Shown piece by piece: positions 50,538 to 58,954 of a stretch of 64,000 bases of DNA; the first letter of the stretch is position 1, and each line of letters starts with the position of its first letter. This DNA is from Palsa-1400 sp036501625 (GTDB lineage Bacteria > Verrucomicrobiota > Verrucomicrobiia > Limisphaerales > Palsa-1400), in contig DASXZY010000038.1 in NCBI GenBank assembly GCA_036501625.1, positions 1-64,000 on the forward strand. The letters run 5' to 3'. The notes below the pieces were generated by a model that was given only the letters and a program-made list of their open reading frames with translations, made no database searches and had not been told where the DNA came from. A program made the translations under genes and the position numbers.

Positions 50538-51200
50538 TCACAGCCGCCCCTTGGTGCTGGGGAGGCGGCCCGCAATCCGCGCATCCTGTTGACAGGCAGC
50601 ATCTAACGCGCGAGCGAAGGCTTTGAAAAGGGCCTCCACGATGTGATGGGGTTCATCCCCATATAGCAATTCCAAATGAAGATTGCAGCGGGCTTCGTTG
50701 GCAAAGGCCTGAAAGAACTCCCGCGCCAAGCCGAAACGGAAGGCGGAAGAGGCATCCTGGTTCTTCTCTGCCGCCGTAATCCTCTTGTGCGCAGAGCTTT
50801 GCAGGCCGCGCCAAACCAGGTGGGCCCGACCGCTGAAATCGACCACGCACCGCGCCAGGCACTCATCCATCGGCACGTAGGCCTCGCCAGTGAAGGGATT
50901 GCGGGGATCGAAACCGTTGCCATAGCGTCGAATCCCCTTTTTGTCGCCCAGCGCCTGCAAAAAGGCCTGCCCCAAGGCCAGCCCGCAATCTTCAACCGTA
51001 TGATGGGCATCGACTTCCAGATCGCCTTGGCAGCGCAACTTCAAATCCATGGTGGCGTGCTTGGCCAGGAGCGTGAGCATGTGGTCGAAAAATGGCACGC
51101 CGGTTCGCACCGACGCATCGCCCACGCCGTCGATATTAAGCGTCAAGGCAATCCGCGTTTCCCCGGTGACGCGCCGGATGGTGGCCTGACGCTTGTTCAT
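50538..51200 (-). CDS. hisB: imidazoleglycerol-phosphate dehydratase
   Basis: 220 aa; the sixth step of histidine synthesis. Signature motifs: 'TGVPFFDHMLTLLAKHATMD', 'DLEVDAHHTVEDCGLALGQA', 'PMDECLARCVVDFSGR' and 'LHLELLYGDEPHHIVEALFK', with paired histidines binding manganese. Two segments are longer than in typical HisB (about 195 aa): 'GFDPRNPFTGEAY' and the loop 'SSAHKRITAAEKNQDASSAF'. The start is ATG 51200 ('MNKRQATIRRVTGETRI'). A TTTAAT lies 10 nt upstream on the minus strand, with TTTGTT 17 bp further. No other his gene is near. Confidence 0.92.
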   Translation of the reverse strand: MNKRQATIRRVTGETRIALTLNIDGVGDASVRTGVPFFDHMLTLLAKHATMDLKLRCQGDLEVDAHHTVEDCGLALGQAFLQALGDKKGIRRYGNGFDPRNPFTGEAYVPMDECLARCVVDFSGRAHLVWRGLQSSAHKRITAAEKNQDASSAFRFGLAREFFQAFANEARCNLHLELLYGDEPHHIVEALFKAFARALDAACQQDARIAGRLPSTKGRL

Positions 51201-51504
51201 GTTGCCGAAGATTAAACCGGGTTTGCCTGAGAAAACAAAGCGCAATTCTCCCGAACGGCATTTTGCAAGAAAATGTTGAGACTTTGCCGAACCGCCAGCC
51301 TATCCGCCACGAAAACAGCCTTGTTCTGGCTTGTTTAGCCCTGATTTAGCCAATCCGCACAAGCTTCCCCGGTCCCGGCCAGCCCTCCGCGGGAGGGTGG
51401 ATCTCCGCGACGCCTTGAAACTCTTTGCCACGAAAAAGGCGCAATGTGCGCAAAACTGATGCGGTCTAGCCATGGGACCTTCAGAGCGTTTTTCCATCGG
51501 AACA
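51201..51504. other. non-coding stretch between hisB and the composite repeat
   Basis: No convincing gene in either strand. It contains the family A segment at 51311-51336 (reverse complement of 6633-6666) and phrases such as 'ttgccacgaaaaaggcgca' that look like decayed repeat sequence. It leads directly into the composite repeat at 51505. Confidence 0.5.
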
Positions 51505-51840
51505 CCGTGTTTGGCCGCATTCAACCGCATTTAACTGGATGCCATCGTTAACTGAGATTCACTTTGGCGAAAACCACCCAAAGATATGGGAAAAGAACAG
51601 AGCGCCAAGGGCGCCACACAGCTAATGTGCCATAGTTTATCATTCACGCAATCATTAAATTCCATAAAAATAAGGTAATATTGCTTGTCGTCCGGGCCAC
51701 AACCCTGACATTGTTAATGCCCGCATGAGGAAGCTCTGCTGCTCTCTGGCCTACGATTCGTCCTTTCTTCCGGCTGTTCTCCCATTGGTTCGCGTTCTCT
51801 TGGCGCGGCAGGGCAAGTCTGATGAGATAAATCGGGCTCC
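51505..51840 (+). repeat. composite dispersed repeat, copy 2
   Basis: The second copy of the element at 45516-45805, same orientation and same order of anchors: CCGTGTTT, CGCATTCAACCGCA, ATCGTTAACTGAG (51544), ATGGGAAAAGAACA (near 51586), GCGCCACACAGCTAATGTGC (51611-51630), ATTCACGCAATCATT, CATAAAAATAA and GGGCC...GCCC. Its first 29 bp also match 6812-6840 on the opposite strand. The rest, to the bamA stop at 51956, shows nothing recognisable. Confidence 0.6.
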
Positions 51841-51955
51841 CGGCGCTGGCCATCCCGGAGGAGGATGCCCTTCAAATTCCTAAAGCAACGATTGTGAAGA
51901 TTGTTGTCGCACGCCCAGTGCTATTCCACCGCACCGAGAGCACGTGAAATAAGGA

Positions 51956-54454
51956 TTAGAAGTTCCGCTGGTAGCCGATGCCGAATTGGAAGCGGCCCCA
52001 TTTGGTGGCGGTGGGGTCGCGGACGATGGGCACGCCGTAGTCCAGGCGGAGGGGGGTGCCGCCGCCGATGGGGAGGATGATGCGCAGGCCCATGCCGATG
52101 TCGTCGTTGAAGAATTTGCGCTGAATAATATTGCTGCCTTCCTGGTCGGTGCCGGGGCTGAAGCTGAAGGAGCCGGGATAGACCTGGCCAATATCGTAAA
52201 AGAGCGCGTAGCGGAGCAGGTTGCTGTTCTTGAGAAGCGGGATGCTGTATTCGGCGGAGGCGAACCAATAGGTGTCGCCGCCCAGCGCCTCGCCGAGGTA
52301 ATCCAATGGGCCGACGGTTTCATAACGGTAGCCGCGCAACGAATACATGCCGCCCAGGAAATAGTGCTCGAAGATGGGGACGTGGGCCGTGTTGCCCCAA
52401 GTCGAAGCCACGCCGCCGCGGGCATCGATTTCCAACACTTGGTTGCTGCCGAAGCCCTTGAAGAACCAGCCGGTGCGCAGTTCCAATTTGTAGAATTCCG
52501 TATCGCCCGGAGGCGTGGCAACCTGGGCGGAAATGGCGGTGTCCTGCCCGGCATCGGGGAGCTTGAGGCTGTTGCGGGTGTCGTATTCGAGCGAGAGGCC
52601 GACTTTGGAAATGAGGTAGCTGCCGCGGTCGGCCAGGATGTTGGTGGAGACGTTCGGACTGTTGTAGGTTTCCGGCTCGTAGAAGCCGTTGGGGCCGGTG
52701 AAATAATTAGTCGTCGGGTAAGGTTCATAGCCTTGGGAGATGGCCAGGTGGACATCTTCCATTGTGTAGCTGATGGTTCCTTTGAGGGCCTTGAGGCCGA
52801 GGGCCTTGGTCAGGCTGAGTGTGCCGCCGTCGGAGGTGGTGTTATAATCGCCATGCAGGGCGCTGTAATAGTTGACATTGTGGAAGAGATCGATGCCGAA
52901 GATCAACCGCTTGCCCAGGAACCAAGGCTCAATGAAATTAAGATCGTAACTCTGCAAGAGCGTGCCGACGGACAGGCGCAATTGCAGCTTTTGGCCCGCG
53001 CCGGTGAAGGTCGGCGGATTGAACAGGTCAAAATTGCCCTGGCGGACTTCGACCGTCCCGACGATGCTTTCATCCGAACTGAATCCGGCGCCGATGCTGA
53101 AACTGCCGGTCTGCTTTTCCTCGACCCCGATGACGAGGTCCTTGTGGTTGGGCACATCGGTGTCTTCGGCCTGCGCGTCCACTTTGCCGAAGTAATCCAT
53201 TTGCTCCAGGATTTGCTTGCTGATTTTGACACGCACCATGTCATAGACCTCGCCGGGATAAACGGCCAATTCGCGGCGGAGCACGCGATCTTTGGTCTTG
53301 ACGTTGCCTTTGATGATGATTTTTTCGATGTAATTCTTTTCGCCCTCCTGGATGTCGTAGGACAAATCCATGGTGCCGGTGGTGGGATTGGCCGTGTGGC
53401 CGGGAATGACGATGGTCGAGCCGCGATTTTGCGGGTCCAGATAACCGCGGGCGCCGTACATGTCGCGCAGCGTGTCCACGTCCGCGCTGAAATCCGACGG
53501 ATTGAAGATCTCGCCGGGCGCTTCCTTCAAGCGCATGAGTTGCTTGTCAATTATCACGCCCTTGAAGAAATCGTTGGTGGTGAACAGGACGTTGCCCTTG
53601 AAATCCACCGCGCCTACTTTGTACTGCTGGCCTTCGGAAACGATCACGCGAATAATCATCCATTTGGGGCTGATGTAATCGAACTTGATGTCCAGGATGG
53701 CAAAGTCGATGTAGCCGTGGTTTTGGTAATATTCCACCAGCGAATCCTTATCGTCTTCGAAGTCGTCCTCTTTCAGCACGCCCGAGCCGGTCAGCCAGGA
53801 GAACATCCAGCGGCGCTTCGTTTTCTTAAACGCTTTGCGCAAGGATCTTTGCTTGAAGGCTGTTGCGTTGACAAAAACGATGTCCTTGATTTTGACCTTG
53901 GGCATTTCGTGAATGACGATGGTGTCGGTGCCGCGGCCAGTGGCCTCGTTGATGACCGGGTCTTCGGCGGCAACGGTCGTTTTCTGGTAGCCGCCCTTTT
54001 CGTAGAGCTCCTTGATGGCCTGGGCGTCGTCGAAAAGTTTTCGCTCATCCAGCGGCTGGCCTACCCGGGACGTGATCTTCTTCTTGATCTTTTTGAGGCT
54101 CATCAGCTTGTTGCCGACGATCCTGATCTCCGTCAGGATGGGTTTGCCTTGCACGATGTAAGTCAAATCAAGCCCGCCGGCGTCAGGTTCGGACGCGATG
54201 TTGATTTTGAAGAAATAGCCGGTGTCATACAGGCGCTTGACGTCTTCATTCGCGGCGTCGGAAGTAAGAACGTCGCCCACTTTGATGCGGACGTTGGCGC
54301 GGATGAATTCCTCGCTGACGGGCGGGGGGCCGACGAAGCGGATGAAGATTTTATTGACAACGAGGCCGGGCGTTTGGGCCAGGGCGGACGGCAGGCAAGC
54401 CGCCAGCCACACCCAGACCAGGATTGCCAGGCGCGAGGGGATTCTCATGGTCAT
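51956..54454 (-). CDS. bamA: outer-membrane protein assembly factor BamA
   Basis: 832 aa. Signal peptide (MTMRIPSRLAILVWVWLAACLPSALAQ), then five POTRA-like repeats up to about residue 430 ('NKIFIRFVGPPPVSEEFIRA', 'ILTEIRIVGNKLMSLKKIKK', 'KIKDIVFVNATAFKQRSLRK', 'YKVGAVDFKGNVLFTTNDFF', 'YIEKIIIKGNVKTKDRVLRR'). The bacterial surface-antigen beta-barrel follows ('GAGFSSDESIVGTVEVRQGN', 'RLDYGVPIV'), ending in a C-terminal phenylalanine (YQRNF). BamA folds outer-membrane proteins. The start overlaps the dnaB stop by 4 bp, an unusual coupling. Confidence 0.93.
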   Translation of the reverse strand: MTMRIPSRLAILVWVWLAACLPSALAQTPGLVVNKIFIRFVGPPPVSEEFIRANVRIKVGDVLTSDAANEDVKRLYDTGYFFKINIASEPDAGGLDLTYIVQGKPILTEIRIVGNKLMSLKKIKKKITSRVGQPLDERKLFDDAQAIKELYEKGGYQKTTVAAEDPVINEATGRGTDTIVIHEMPKVKIKDIVFVNATAFKQRSLRKAFKKTKRRWMFSWLTGSGVLKEDDFEDDKDSLVEYYQNHGYIDFAILDIKFDYISPKWMIIRVIVSEGQQYKVGAVDFKGNVLFTTNDFFKGVIIDKQLMRLKEAPGEIFNPSDFSADVDTLRDMYGARGYLDPQNRGSTIVIPGHTANPTTGTMDLSYDIQEGEKNYIEKIIIKGNVKTKDRVLRRELAVYPGEVYDMVRVKISKQILEQMDYFGKVDAQAEDTDVPNHKDLVIGVEEKQTGSFSIGAGFSSDESIVGTVEVRQGNFDLFNPPTFTGAGQKLQLRLSVGTLLQSYDLNFIEPWFLGKRLIFGIDLFHNVNYYSALHGDYNTTSDGGTLSLTKALGLKALKGTISYTMEDVHLAISQGYEPYPTTNYFTGPNGFYEPETYNSPNVSTNILADRGSYLISKVGLSLEYDTRNSLKLPDAGQDTAISAQVATPPGDTEFYKLELRTGWFFKGFGSNQVLEIDARGGVASTWGNTAHVPIFEHYFLGGMYSLRGYRYETVGPLDYLGEALGGDTYWFASAEYSIPLLKNSNLLRYALFYDIGQVYPGSFSFSPGTDQEGSNIIQRKFFNDDIGMGLRIILPIGGGTPLRLDYGVPIVRDPTATKWGRFQFGIGYQRNF

Positions 54455-55920
54455 GCCTCGGCCGGCACGTCCTCCGCGCTGACCTTGGCCGCGCTTTCAA
54501 AACGGGTGTAGCTCTTGAGGAACGTCAAATCGACATCGCCTGTGGGGCCATTGCGCTGTTTGGCGACGTAAAGCTTCACGGGCACAGCATCCTGCTCCAC
54601 ATCGACCTCTTCTTCCCCGTCTTTATTCTTAGATTCACGATACAATAAACCGACCAAATCGGCATCCTGCTCAATGGCGCCGGATTCGCGCAAGTCCGAG
54701 AGCCGCGGCCGCTCGCCGGGGCCGCGCTTTTCCAGCTCGCGGTTGAGCTGGCTGAGCACGATGACCGGCACCTTCAACTCTTTGGCCAGCGACTTTAACC
54801 CGCCGGAAATCTCGGCGATTTCCTGCTGGCGGTTGTCCGCCCGCCGCGAAGTAGAATGGAGCAACTGCAAGTAGTCAATGACAAATAGCTTGATGCCAGA
54901 TTGCTGCCACATGCGGCGCGCCTTGGCCCGCAATTGGAGGATGGAGAGGCCGGAGGAATCGTCGATGAAAAGCGGCGCGGCGGCCATCTTGCCTGCGGCG
55001 TCGGTGATCTTGGGGAAATCGCGCTCGACCAGAAAACCGTCGCGGACATTGCGGAGGTTGACGCGCGAATGGGAGCAGATCATGCGCAAGACGAGTTGCT
55101 CGGCCGTCATTTCAAGGCTGAACACGCCCACCGGCAATTTCATTTCCAGGGCCACATGCTCGGCGATGTTCATGGCGAGCGAAGTCTTGCCCATCGAGGG
55201 GCGCGCCGCGACGACGACCATTTCGCCTTCGTGCAAGCCGGTGGTCATCCGGTCGAAATCCATGAACCCGGTCGAGATGCCCGTGAGCATGCCTTGGTTG
55301 GTATGATATTCCTCGATCTTGGTGATGGCGCGATTGACCAGTTCCTTGATCGTGGCCGCGCCGCCAGCCGCCCGGTCTTCGCTTATTTTTAAAATGTCGC
55401 GCTCGACTTCGTCCAGCAGCGCATCGACTTGCCCTTCGTAATCAAAAACGCGCCCGACAATGCCGGTGCAGGTTTGCACCATTTTGCGGAGCAGGTATTT
55501 TTCGATGACGATGTCCAGGTAATACGAGAGATTGGCGGCGGAGGGCACGGCGTCCGGCAGGGAACTCAGGTAGGCCAGGCCGCCGATGCCGTCCATCTGC
55601 TGCGTGTTTTTGAGGCGCTGTTGCAACGTGATGGTGTCGATGGGGACTTTCTCATCGAACATCTCGATGAGAATCTGGAAGAGCGCCTGATGCCGCATGT
55701 CGTAAAAGACAAGGTGCCCGGCGCGCAGTTTCTCGATGGCCTCGCCCATGCAGTCATTGGGGGAAAGGAGAATGCAGCCCAGCACGCCCTGCTCGGCCTC
55801 AATGGAGTGAGGCGGGAGGCGGTCGATCTTGGGGGTGTCGGCGGTGTTGGAAGACTTGCGGCGGGATTTTTTCAAATCCGGCGCAGGCCCGCCCGCTTCA
55901 GGCTGCTGAGAATCGTTCAT
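54451..55920 (-). CDS. dnaB: replicative DNA helicase
   Basis: 489 aa, the hexameric replication-fork helicase. ATG 55920 is used; the in-frame extension upstream covers promoter sequence. N-terminal domain: 'LPPHSIEAEQGVLGCILLSP'. RecA-like domain: Walker A 'ARPSMGKTSLAMNIAEHVAL', Walker B 'KLFVIDYLQLLHS', 'RELEKRGPGERPRLSDLRES' and 'GPTGDVDLTFLKSYTRFE'. The first 40 residues (basic, Q/P-rich) are an extension over E. coli DnaB. It is followed directly by bamA. Confidence 0.95.
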   Translation of the reverse strand: MNDSQQPEAGGPAPDLKKSRRKSSNTADTPKIDRLPPHSIEAEQGVLGCILLSPNDCMGEAIEKLRAGHLVFYDMRHQALFQILIEMFDEKVPIDTITLQQRLKNTQQMDGIGGLAYLSSLPDAVPSAANLSYYLDIVIEKYLLRKMVQTCTGIVGRVFDYEGQVDALLDEVERDILKISEDRAAGGAATIKELVNRAITKIEEYHTNQGMLTGISTGFMDFDRMTTGLHEGEMVVVAARPSMGKTSLAMNIAEHVALEMKLPVGVFSLEMTAEQLVLRMICSHSRVNLRNVRDGFLVERDFPKITDAAGKMAAAPLFIDDSSGLSILQLRAKARRMWQQSGIKLFVIDYLQLLHSTSRRADNRQQEIAEISGGLKSLAKELKVPVIVLSQLNRELEKRGPGERPRLSDLRESGAIEQDADLVGLLYRESKNKDGEEEVDVEQDAVPVKLYVAKQRNGPTGDVDLTFLKSYTRFESAAKVSAEDVPAEA

Positions 55921-55935
55921 CGTGAATAGGGTTGC

Positions 55936-55964
55936 ATAATGGCAGTGACCATTGGCCATATCAA
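55936..55964 (-). promoter_or_regulatory. promoter of dnaB-bamA
   Basis: On the minus strand TTGATA (55964-55959) and CATTAT (55941-55936) are 17 bp apart. Transcription would begin near 55929, giving a leader of about 8 nt before ATG 55920. No SD is visible. Confidence 0.5.
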
Positions 55965-55986
55965 CTTATTGGAAACGACTAACACG

Positions 55987-55995
55987 TTATCCACA
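55987..55995 (+). promoter_or_regulatory. perfect DnaA box upstream of dnaB
   Basis: TTATCCACA, identical to the strong E. coli DnaA box consensus, lies 23 bp upstream of the dnaB -35 element. A single box does not make an origin, but it could tie dnaB expression to DnaA. Confidence 0.5.
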
Positions 55996-56047
55996 GCCTC
56001 CGAATGATTTTGGTTGTGCCCGCGGCAATCCTTGGGCAGACCGAATT

Positions 56048-56410
56048 ATGGACATCAAAAATCTCAGCGAAGCCGCGCCGTTCATCACGAAGGACGGCTC
56101 GGAAATCCGGGAACTCCTGGCGCACCGCAATTCCGCCATCCGCCACCAAAGCCTGGCCGAGGCCCGCCTGCCCGCCGGCGCCAGCACGCGGGAACATTAT
56201 CACGTCAAAACTGAGGAGATTTATTACATCACGGCAGGCACGGGGCGCATCCGCATCGAGGGCGCCATGCGCGACGTGAAAGCCGGCGATGCCATTGCCA
56301 TTCCGCCCGGGCGCAAACACAAGCTCTGGAACACCGGCTCCGAAACGTTGCGCTTGCTCTGCTGTTGCGCTCCCGCCTACGAACACGACGATACGATTAT
56401 GACGGAATAA
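56048..56410 (+). CDS. cupin-domain protein
   Basis: 120 aa, a single small cupin barrel. Metal-ligand positions are visible in 'TREHYHVKTEEIYYITAGTG' (two histidines and a glutamate) and 'IAIPPGRKHKLWNTG' (third histidine). Such stand-alone cupins may be isomerases, dioxygenases or binding proteins; nothing here decides. ATG 56048 follows a non-coding gap; no SD or clear promoter was seen. It is divergent from dnaB and converges on the TIGR03118 gene. Confidence 0.85.
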   Translation: MDIKNLSEAAPFITKDGSEIRELLAHRNSAIRHQSLAEARLPAGASTREHYHVKTEEIYYITAGTGRIRIEGAMRDVKAGDAIAIPPGRKHKLWNTGSETLRLLCCCAPAYEHDDTIMTE

Positions 56411-56414
56411 AACA

Positions 56415-56465
56415 GCGCGCGAATCTGCCGGCCAAGCCAAGCCCGGCCAGGCGAAATTCGCGCGC
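56415..56465. terminator. bidirectional hairpin between convergent genes
   Basis: GCGCGCGAAT (56415-56424) and ATTCGCGCGC (56456-56465) form a perfect 10-bp stem, extended inside by GCC-GGCC pairing. It begins 5 bp after the cupin stop. A second stem (GCCTTGA 56470-56476 with TCAAGGC 56494-56500) overlaps the stop codon of the convergent gene. T runs are poor, so termination efficiency is uncertain. Confidence 0.55.
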
Positions 56466-56493
56466 GTTTGCCTTGAACGGCCGCGGGAGCCGG

Positions 56494-58761
56494 TCAAGGC
56501 GGCATTATGCCAGTGTCAATAATCCGGAAGAAGTCCTGCGGGCTGTTATTCGTGACCGCCAAGGTGGAGTTTGTGGTCGTAGTGATGTTGGACCAAGCCG
56601 CGGGGTTGGACAGGTCGAGTGTCTGTTGCACGGTGTAAGGGCCGGCTCCGCCGCTCCAATTTAGAATGATGTTTCCACCGCTGACCGTTGGCATGCCAAA
56701 GGCAACAAGCGCGACCGACAAGCTGCCCATCAGCCCGTGATCCTCCACGTTGCCCGGCCCGGCGATGCCCGCTGTAAAATAAAGCACATTGGTCTTGAAC
56801 CCGGACGCGCCCGTTCCAAACGCAAGGCCCCACAAGCCAGGCTCAGCGAACGCGTCGCCGGTATCCGTGAAGACGGCGCCCAGCCATGTTCCGTTGGCGG
56901 GGTTGTAGGCGTTGATGTAACCGTCGCCGAAATTTCCCACCAGCAACGCGCCTCCAAAAGCGCCAAATCCGGCCGGGGCCAGGGCCATCCCCCACGGCGA
57001 GTTGAGTTCGCCCTGGGAAATCAGCCGCTGTGACAAGTTCCCGCTCATGTCAAACACATCCACGTAACCGTTGCCCAGGCCCGCCACGTCGTCGTGCTTC
57101 TCGCTGTCCTGCAGAGCGTAACTCACGTAAATGTTCGTGCCGATCGCCTGGATGCCAAAGGGAGCGAAACCGCTGGGAATGCTGGGGTCGGTGAAAGAAC
57201 CAGCCAGGCTGACGGGCGCCCATTGCCCGTTGATGACCGTGACCTGGGCGTTGTGGAAGTCTGACAAGTAGAGATAGTTCGAGCCGCCGGATGAGCCATT
57301 GGCCAGGCCTTTGTAAACGGAGTTGCTGCCTGAGTTGTCAAATTCCAGCACGGCGTTGGCGCCCGAAGCCCAGCCGGACAGGGTGCCGTCCTCTGTGTCG
57401 AATATAAAATGCGAGGCGTTCCCGGATACTTTGAAATCCGCCGTCGAGTTGAAGGTGGTTCCCGTCGGCGCGGAGGGCGGCGTTCCTCCGTTCGGGGGCG
57501 GGATGGTCACGACCAGCGCGTTGGGCACGCCCGCGCCGTTGTAAAGGGTCGAGAGGCCGGAGCCGTTGTCGGCGATCCAAAAGGGGCTGCCGGAACTGAA
57601 CGAAATCCCCCAAGGATTGACTAGATTGGTGTCCAGATTGTCCGCCACGCCCGGCAAGTCCGAAACAAGATTGTGCTGGTGATACGAGGCGCTGCCAATC
57701 GGGCTTGAAAAGGCTGGCGTCACGCTCGCGAATAACCCGTGGTCTTCCACCTGGCCATCGCCTGCGATGCCGGCCGCGAAATAGAGCGTGCCGGGCGACC
57801 CTCCGCTGCCGCCATTGCCAAAGACGATGCCCCACAATCCTGGCTCCGCAATCGGGTGGCCGGTCGTGTCATTCAAAACGTCGATCCAATTCCCGGTCAC
57901 GCGGTCGAACACATTGATCGTGCCGTCGCCAAAATTTCCGACCAGCAAATCGCCGCCAAATGTGCCGAAGCCTTCCGGCGCGATCACCATCCCCCACGGC
58001 GAATTAAGCGCGCTGTGGGAAATGAGCCGCTGCACCAGGTTTCCGCTCATGTCGTAGACGTCCACGAAACCATTGCCCGGCCCGCTGACGTCGTCGTGCT
58101 TCTCGGCATCCTGGAGGGCGTAGCTCACGTAGATATTTGTGCCGATGGCCTGGATTCCAAACGGGGCGAAGCCCGCCGGCAGGCTGGGGTCGGAAAACGA
58201 GCCGGATAGCGTCGTTGGATTCCAATTCTGATCGACCACCACGATTTGGTTGTTATGAAAGTCCGCCGCGTAGAGATAATTGGAGCCGCTGACGGAGCCG
58301 ATGGCCAGGCCCTTAAAGACCGAATTGCTTGTCGAATAGTCCACTTCCAACGCCGCCGCGCTTCCGGAAGCCCAAGCGGAGATGGCGCCGTCCTCGGTGT
58401 CGAATAAAAATTTTGACACCGTCGCGCCCACTTTAAAATTTGTGGTCGAGTTGAAGACGGCGCCCGTCGGCGCCGATGGCGGCGTTCCGCCGGCCGGGGG
58501 CGGGATGGTCACGACGAGCGCGTTGGGCACGCCCGCTCCGTTGTAAAGCGTGGAAAGCCCGGAGCCGTTGTCGGCGATCCAAAATGGGCTGCTCGAACTG
58601 AAGGAAATGCCCCATGGATTGACGAGATTAGTGTCGGTGTGATCGGCTAATCCAGCGATGTCTGAAACCAGATTATGCTGTAAAAATGCGTTCTGGCCAT
58701 ATGAAGGCGCGGCCGATAGGCCGAGCATAAGAATGCTTCCTGTAATTGCTGTAAATTTCAT
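56494..58761 (-). CDS. tandem TIGR03118-domain exported protein
   Basis: 755 aa. ATG 58761 has an AGGAGA SD 8 nt upstream and starts a signal peptide (MKFTAITGSILMLGLSAAPSYGQ). Two copies of a roughly 330-residue propeller-like domain follow (about 24-350 and 357-687), each with 'NLVNPWGISFSS.SPFWIADN', 'GLSTLYNGAGVPNALVV', 'FAPFGIQAIGTNIYVSYALQ' and 'SPWGM'. This matches the uncharacterised family TIGR03118, normally a single copy. DNA of the two copies is still very similar, so the duplication is comparatively recent. Residues 690-755 ('NIILNWSGGAGPYTVQQTLDL...FFRI') match the C-terminal module of the 458-4618 protein. Confidence 0.82.
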   Translation of the reverse strand: MKFTAITGSILMLGLSAAPSYGQNAFLQHNLVSDIAGLADHTDTNLVNPWGISFSSSSPFWIADNGSGLSTLYNGAGVPNALVVTIPPPAGGTPPSAPTGAVFNSTTNFKVGATVSKFLFDTEDGAISAWASGSAAALEVDYSTSNSVFKGLAIGSVSGSNYLYAADFHNNQIVVVDQNWNPTTLSGSFSDPSLPAGFAPFGIQAIGTNIYVSYALQDAEKHDDVSGPGNGFVDVYDMSGNLVQRLISHSALNSPWGMVIAPEGFGTFGGDLLVGNFGDGTINVFDRVTGNWIDVLNDTTGHPIAEPGLWGIVFGNGGSGGSPGTLYFAAGIAGDGQVEDHGLFASVTPAFSSPIGSASYHQHNLVSDLPGVADNLDTNLVNPWGISFSSGSPFWIADNGSGLSTLYNGAGVPNALVVTIPPPNGGTPPSAPTGTTFNSTADFKVSGNASHFIFDTEDGTLSGWASGANAVLEFDNSGSNSVYKGLANGSSGGSNYLYLSDFHNAQVTVINGQWAPVSLAGSFTDPSIPSGFAPFGIQAIGTNIYVSYALQDSEKHDDVAGLGNGYVDVFDMSGNLSQRLISQGELNSPWGMALAPAGFGAFGGALLVGNFGDGYINAYNPANGTWLGAVFTDTGDAFAEPGLWGLAFGTGASGFKTNVLYFTAGIAGPGNVEDHGLMGSLSVALVAFGMPTVSGGNIILNWSGGAGPYTVQQTLDLSNPAAWSNITTTTNSTLAVTNNSPQDFFRIIDTGIMPP

Positions 58762-58918
58762 TGCGTGTCTCCTGTGGTTTTGGGTTCCTGCCGCAAACAA
58801 CTACGGGTGAGAGCCGGCATCGCGCGATTTGTTCCGGGCCATTGAAACTATTTTGACATCAGGGAAAATCGCAGTGGCTGCTTCGATTTCGAAAAAATAA
58901 ACGCGCCTGATTGTCCAA

Positions 58919-58947
58919 TTGATTTGCCGCGCATTACGTGACAGCAT
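58919..58947 (+). promoter_or_regulatory. candidate leaderless promoter of the GH172-transporter operon
   Basis: TTGATT (58919-58924), 17 bp, CAGCAT (58942-58947), then 7 nt to ATG 58955. The -10 is weak (three of six), but spacing matches the other leaderless-type starts. Confidence 0.3.
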
Positions 58948-58954
58948 CGGCGCC

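Noticed and set aside
51936..51950. parS-like CACGTGAAA half site
   Set aside because: Only half of the TGTTTCACGTGAAACA palindrome matches.
51986..54511. Very long plus-strand open frame (over 800 codons) opposite bamA
   Set aside because: It is antisense to a clear BamA with POTRA and barrel motifs; the translation has no domain character. GC-rich codon bias leaves the opposite strand open.
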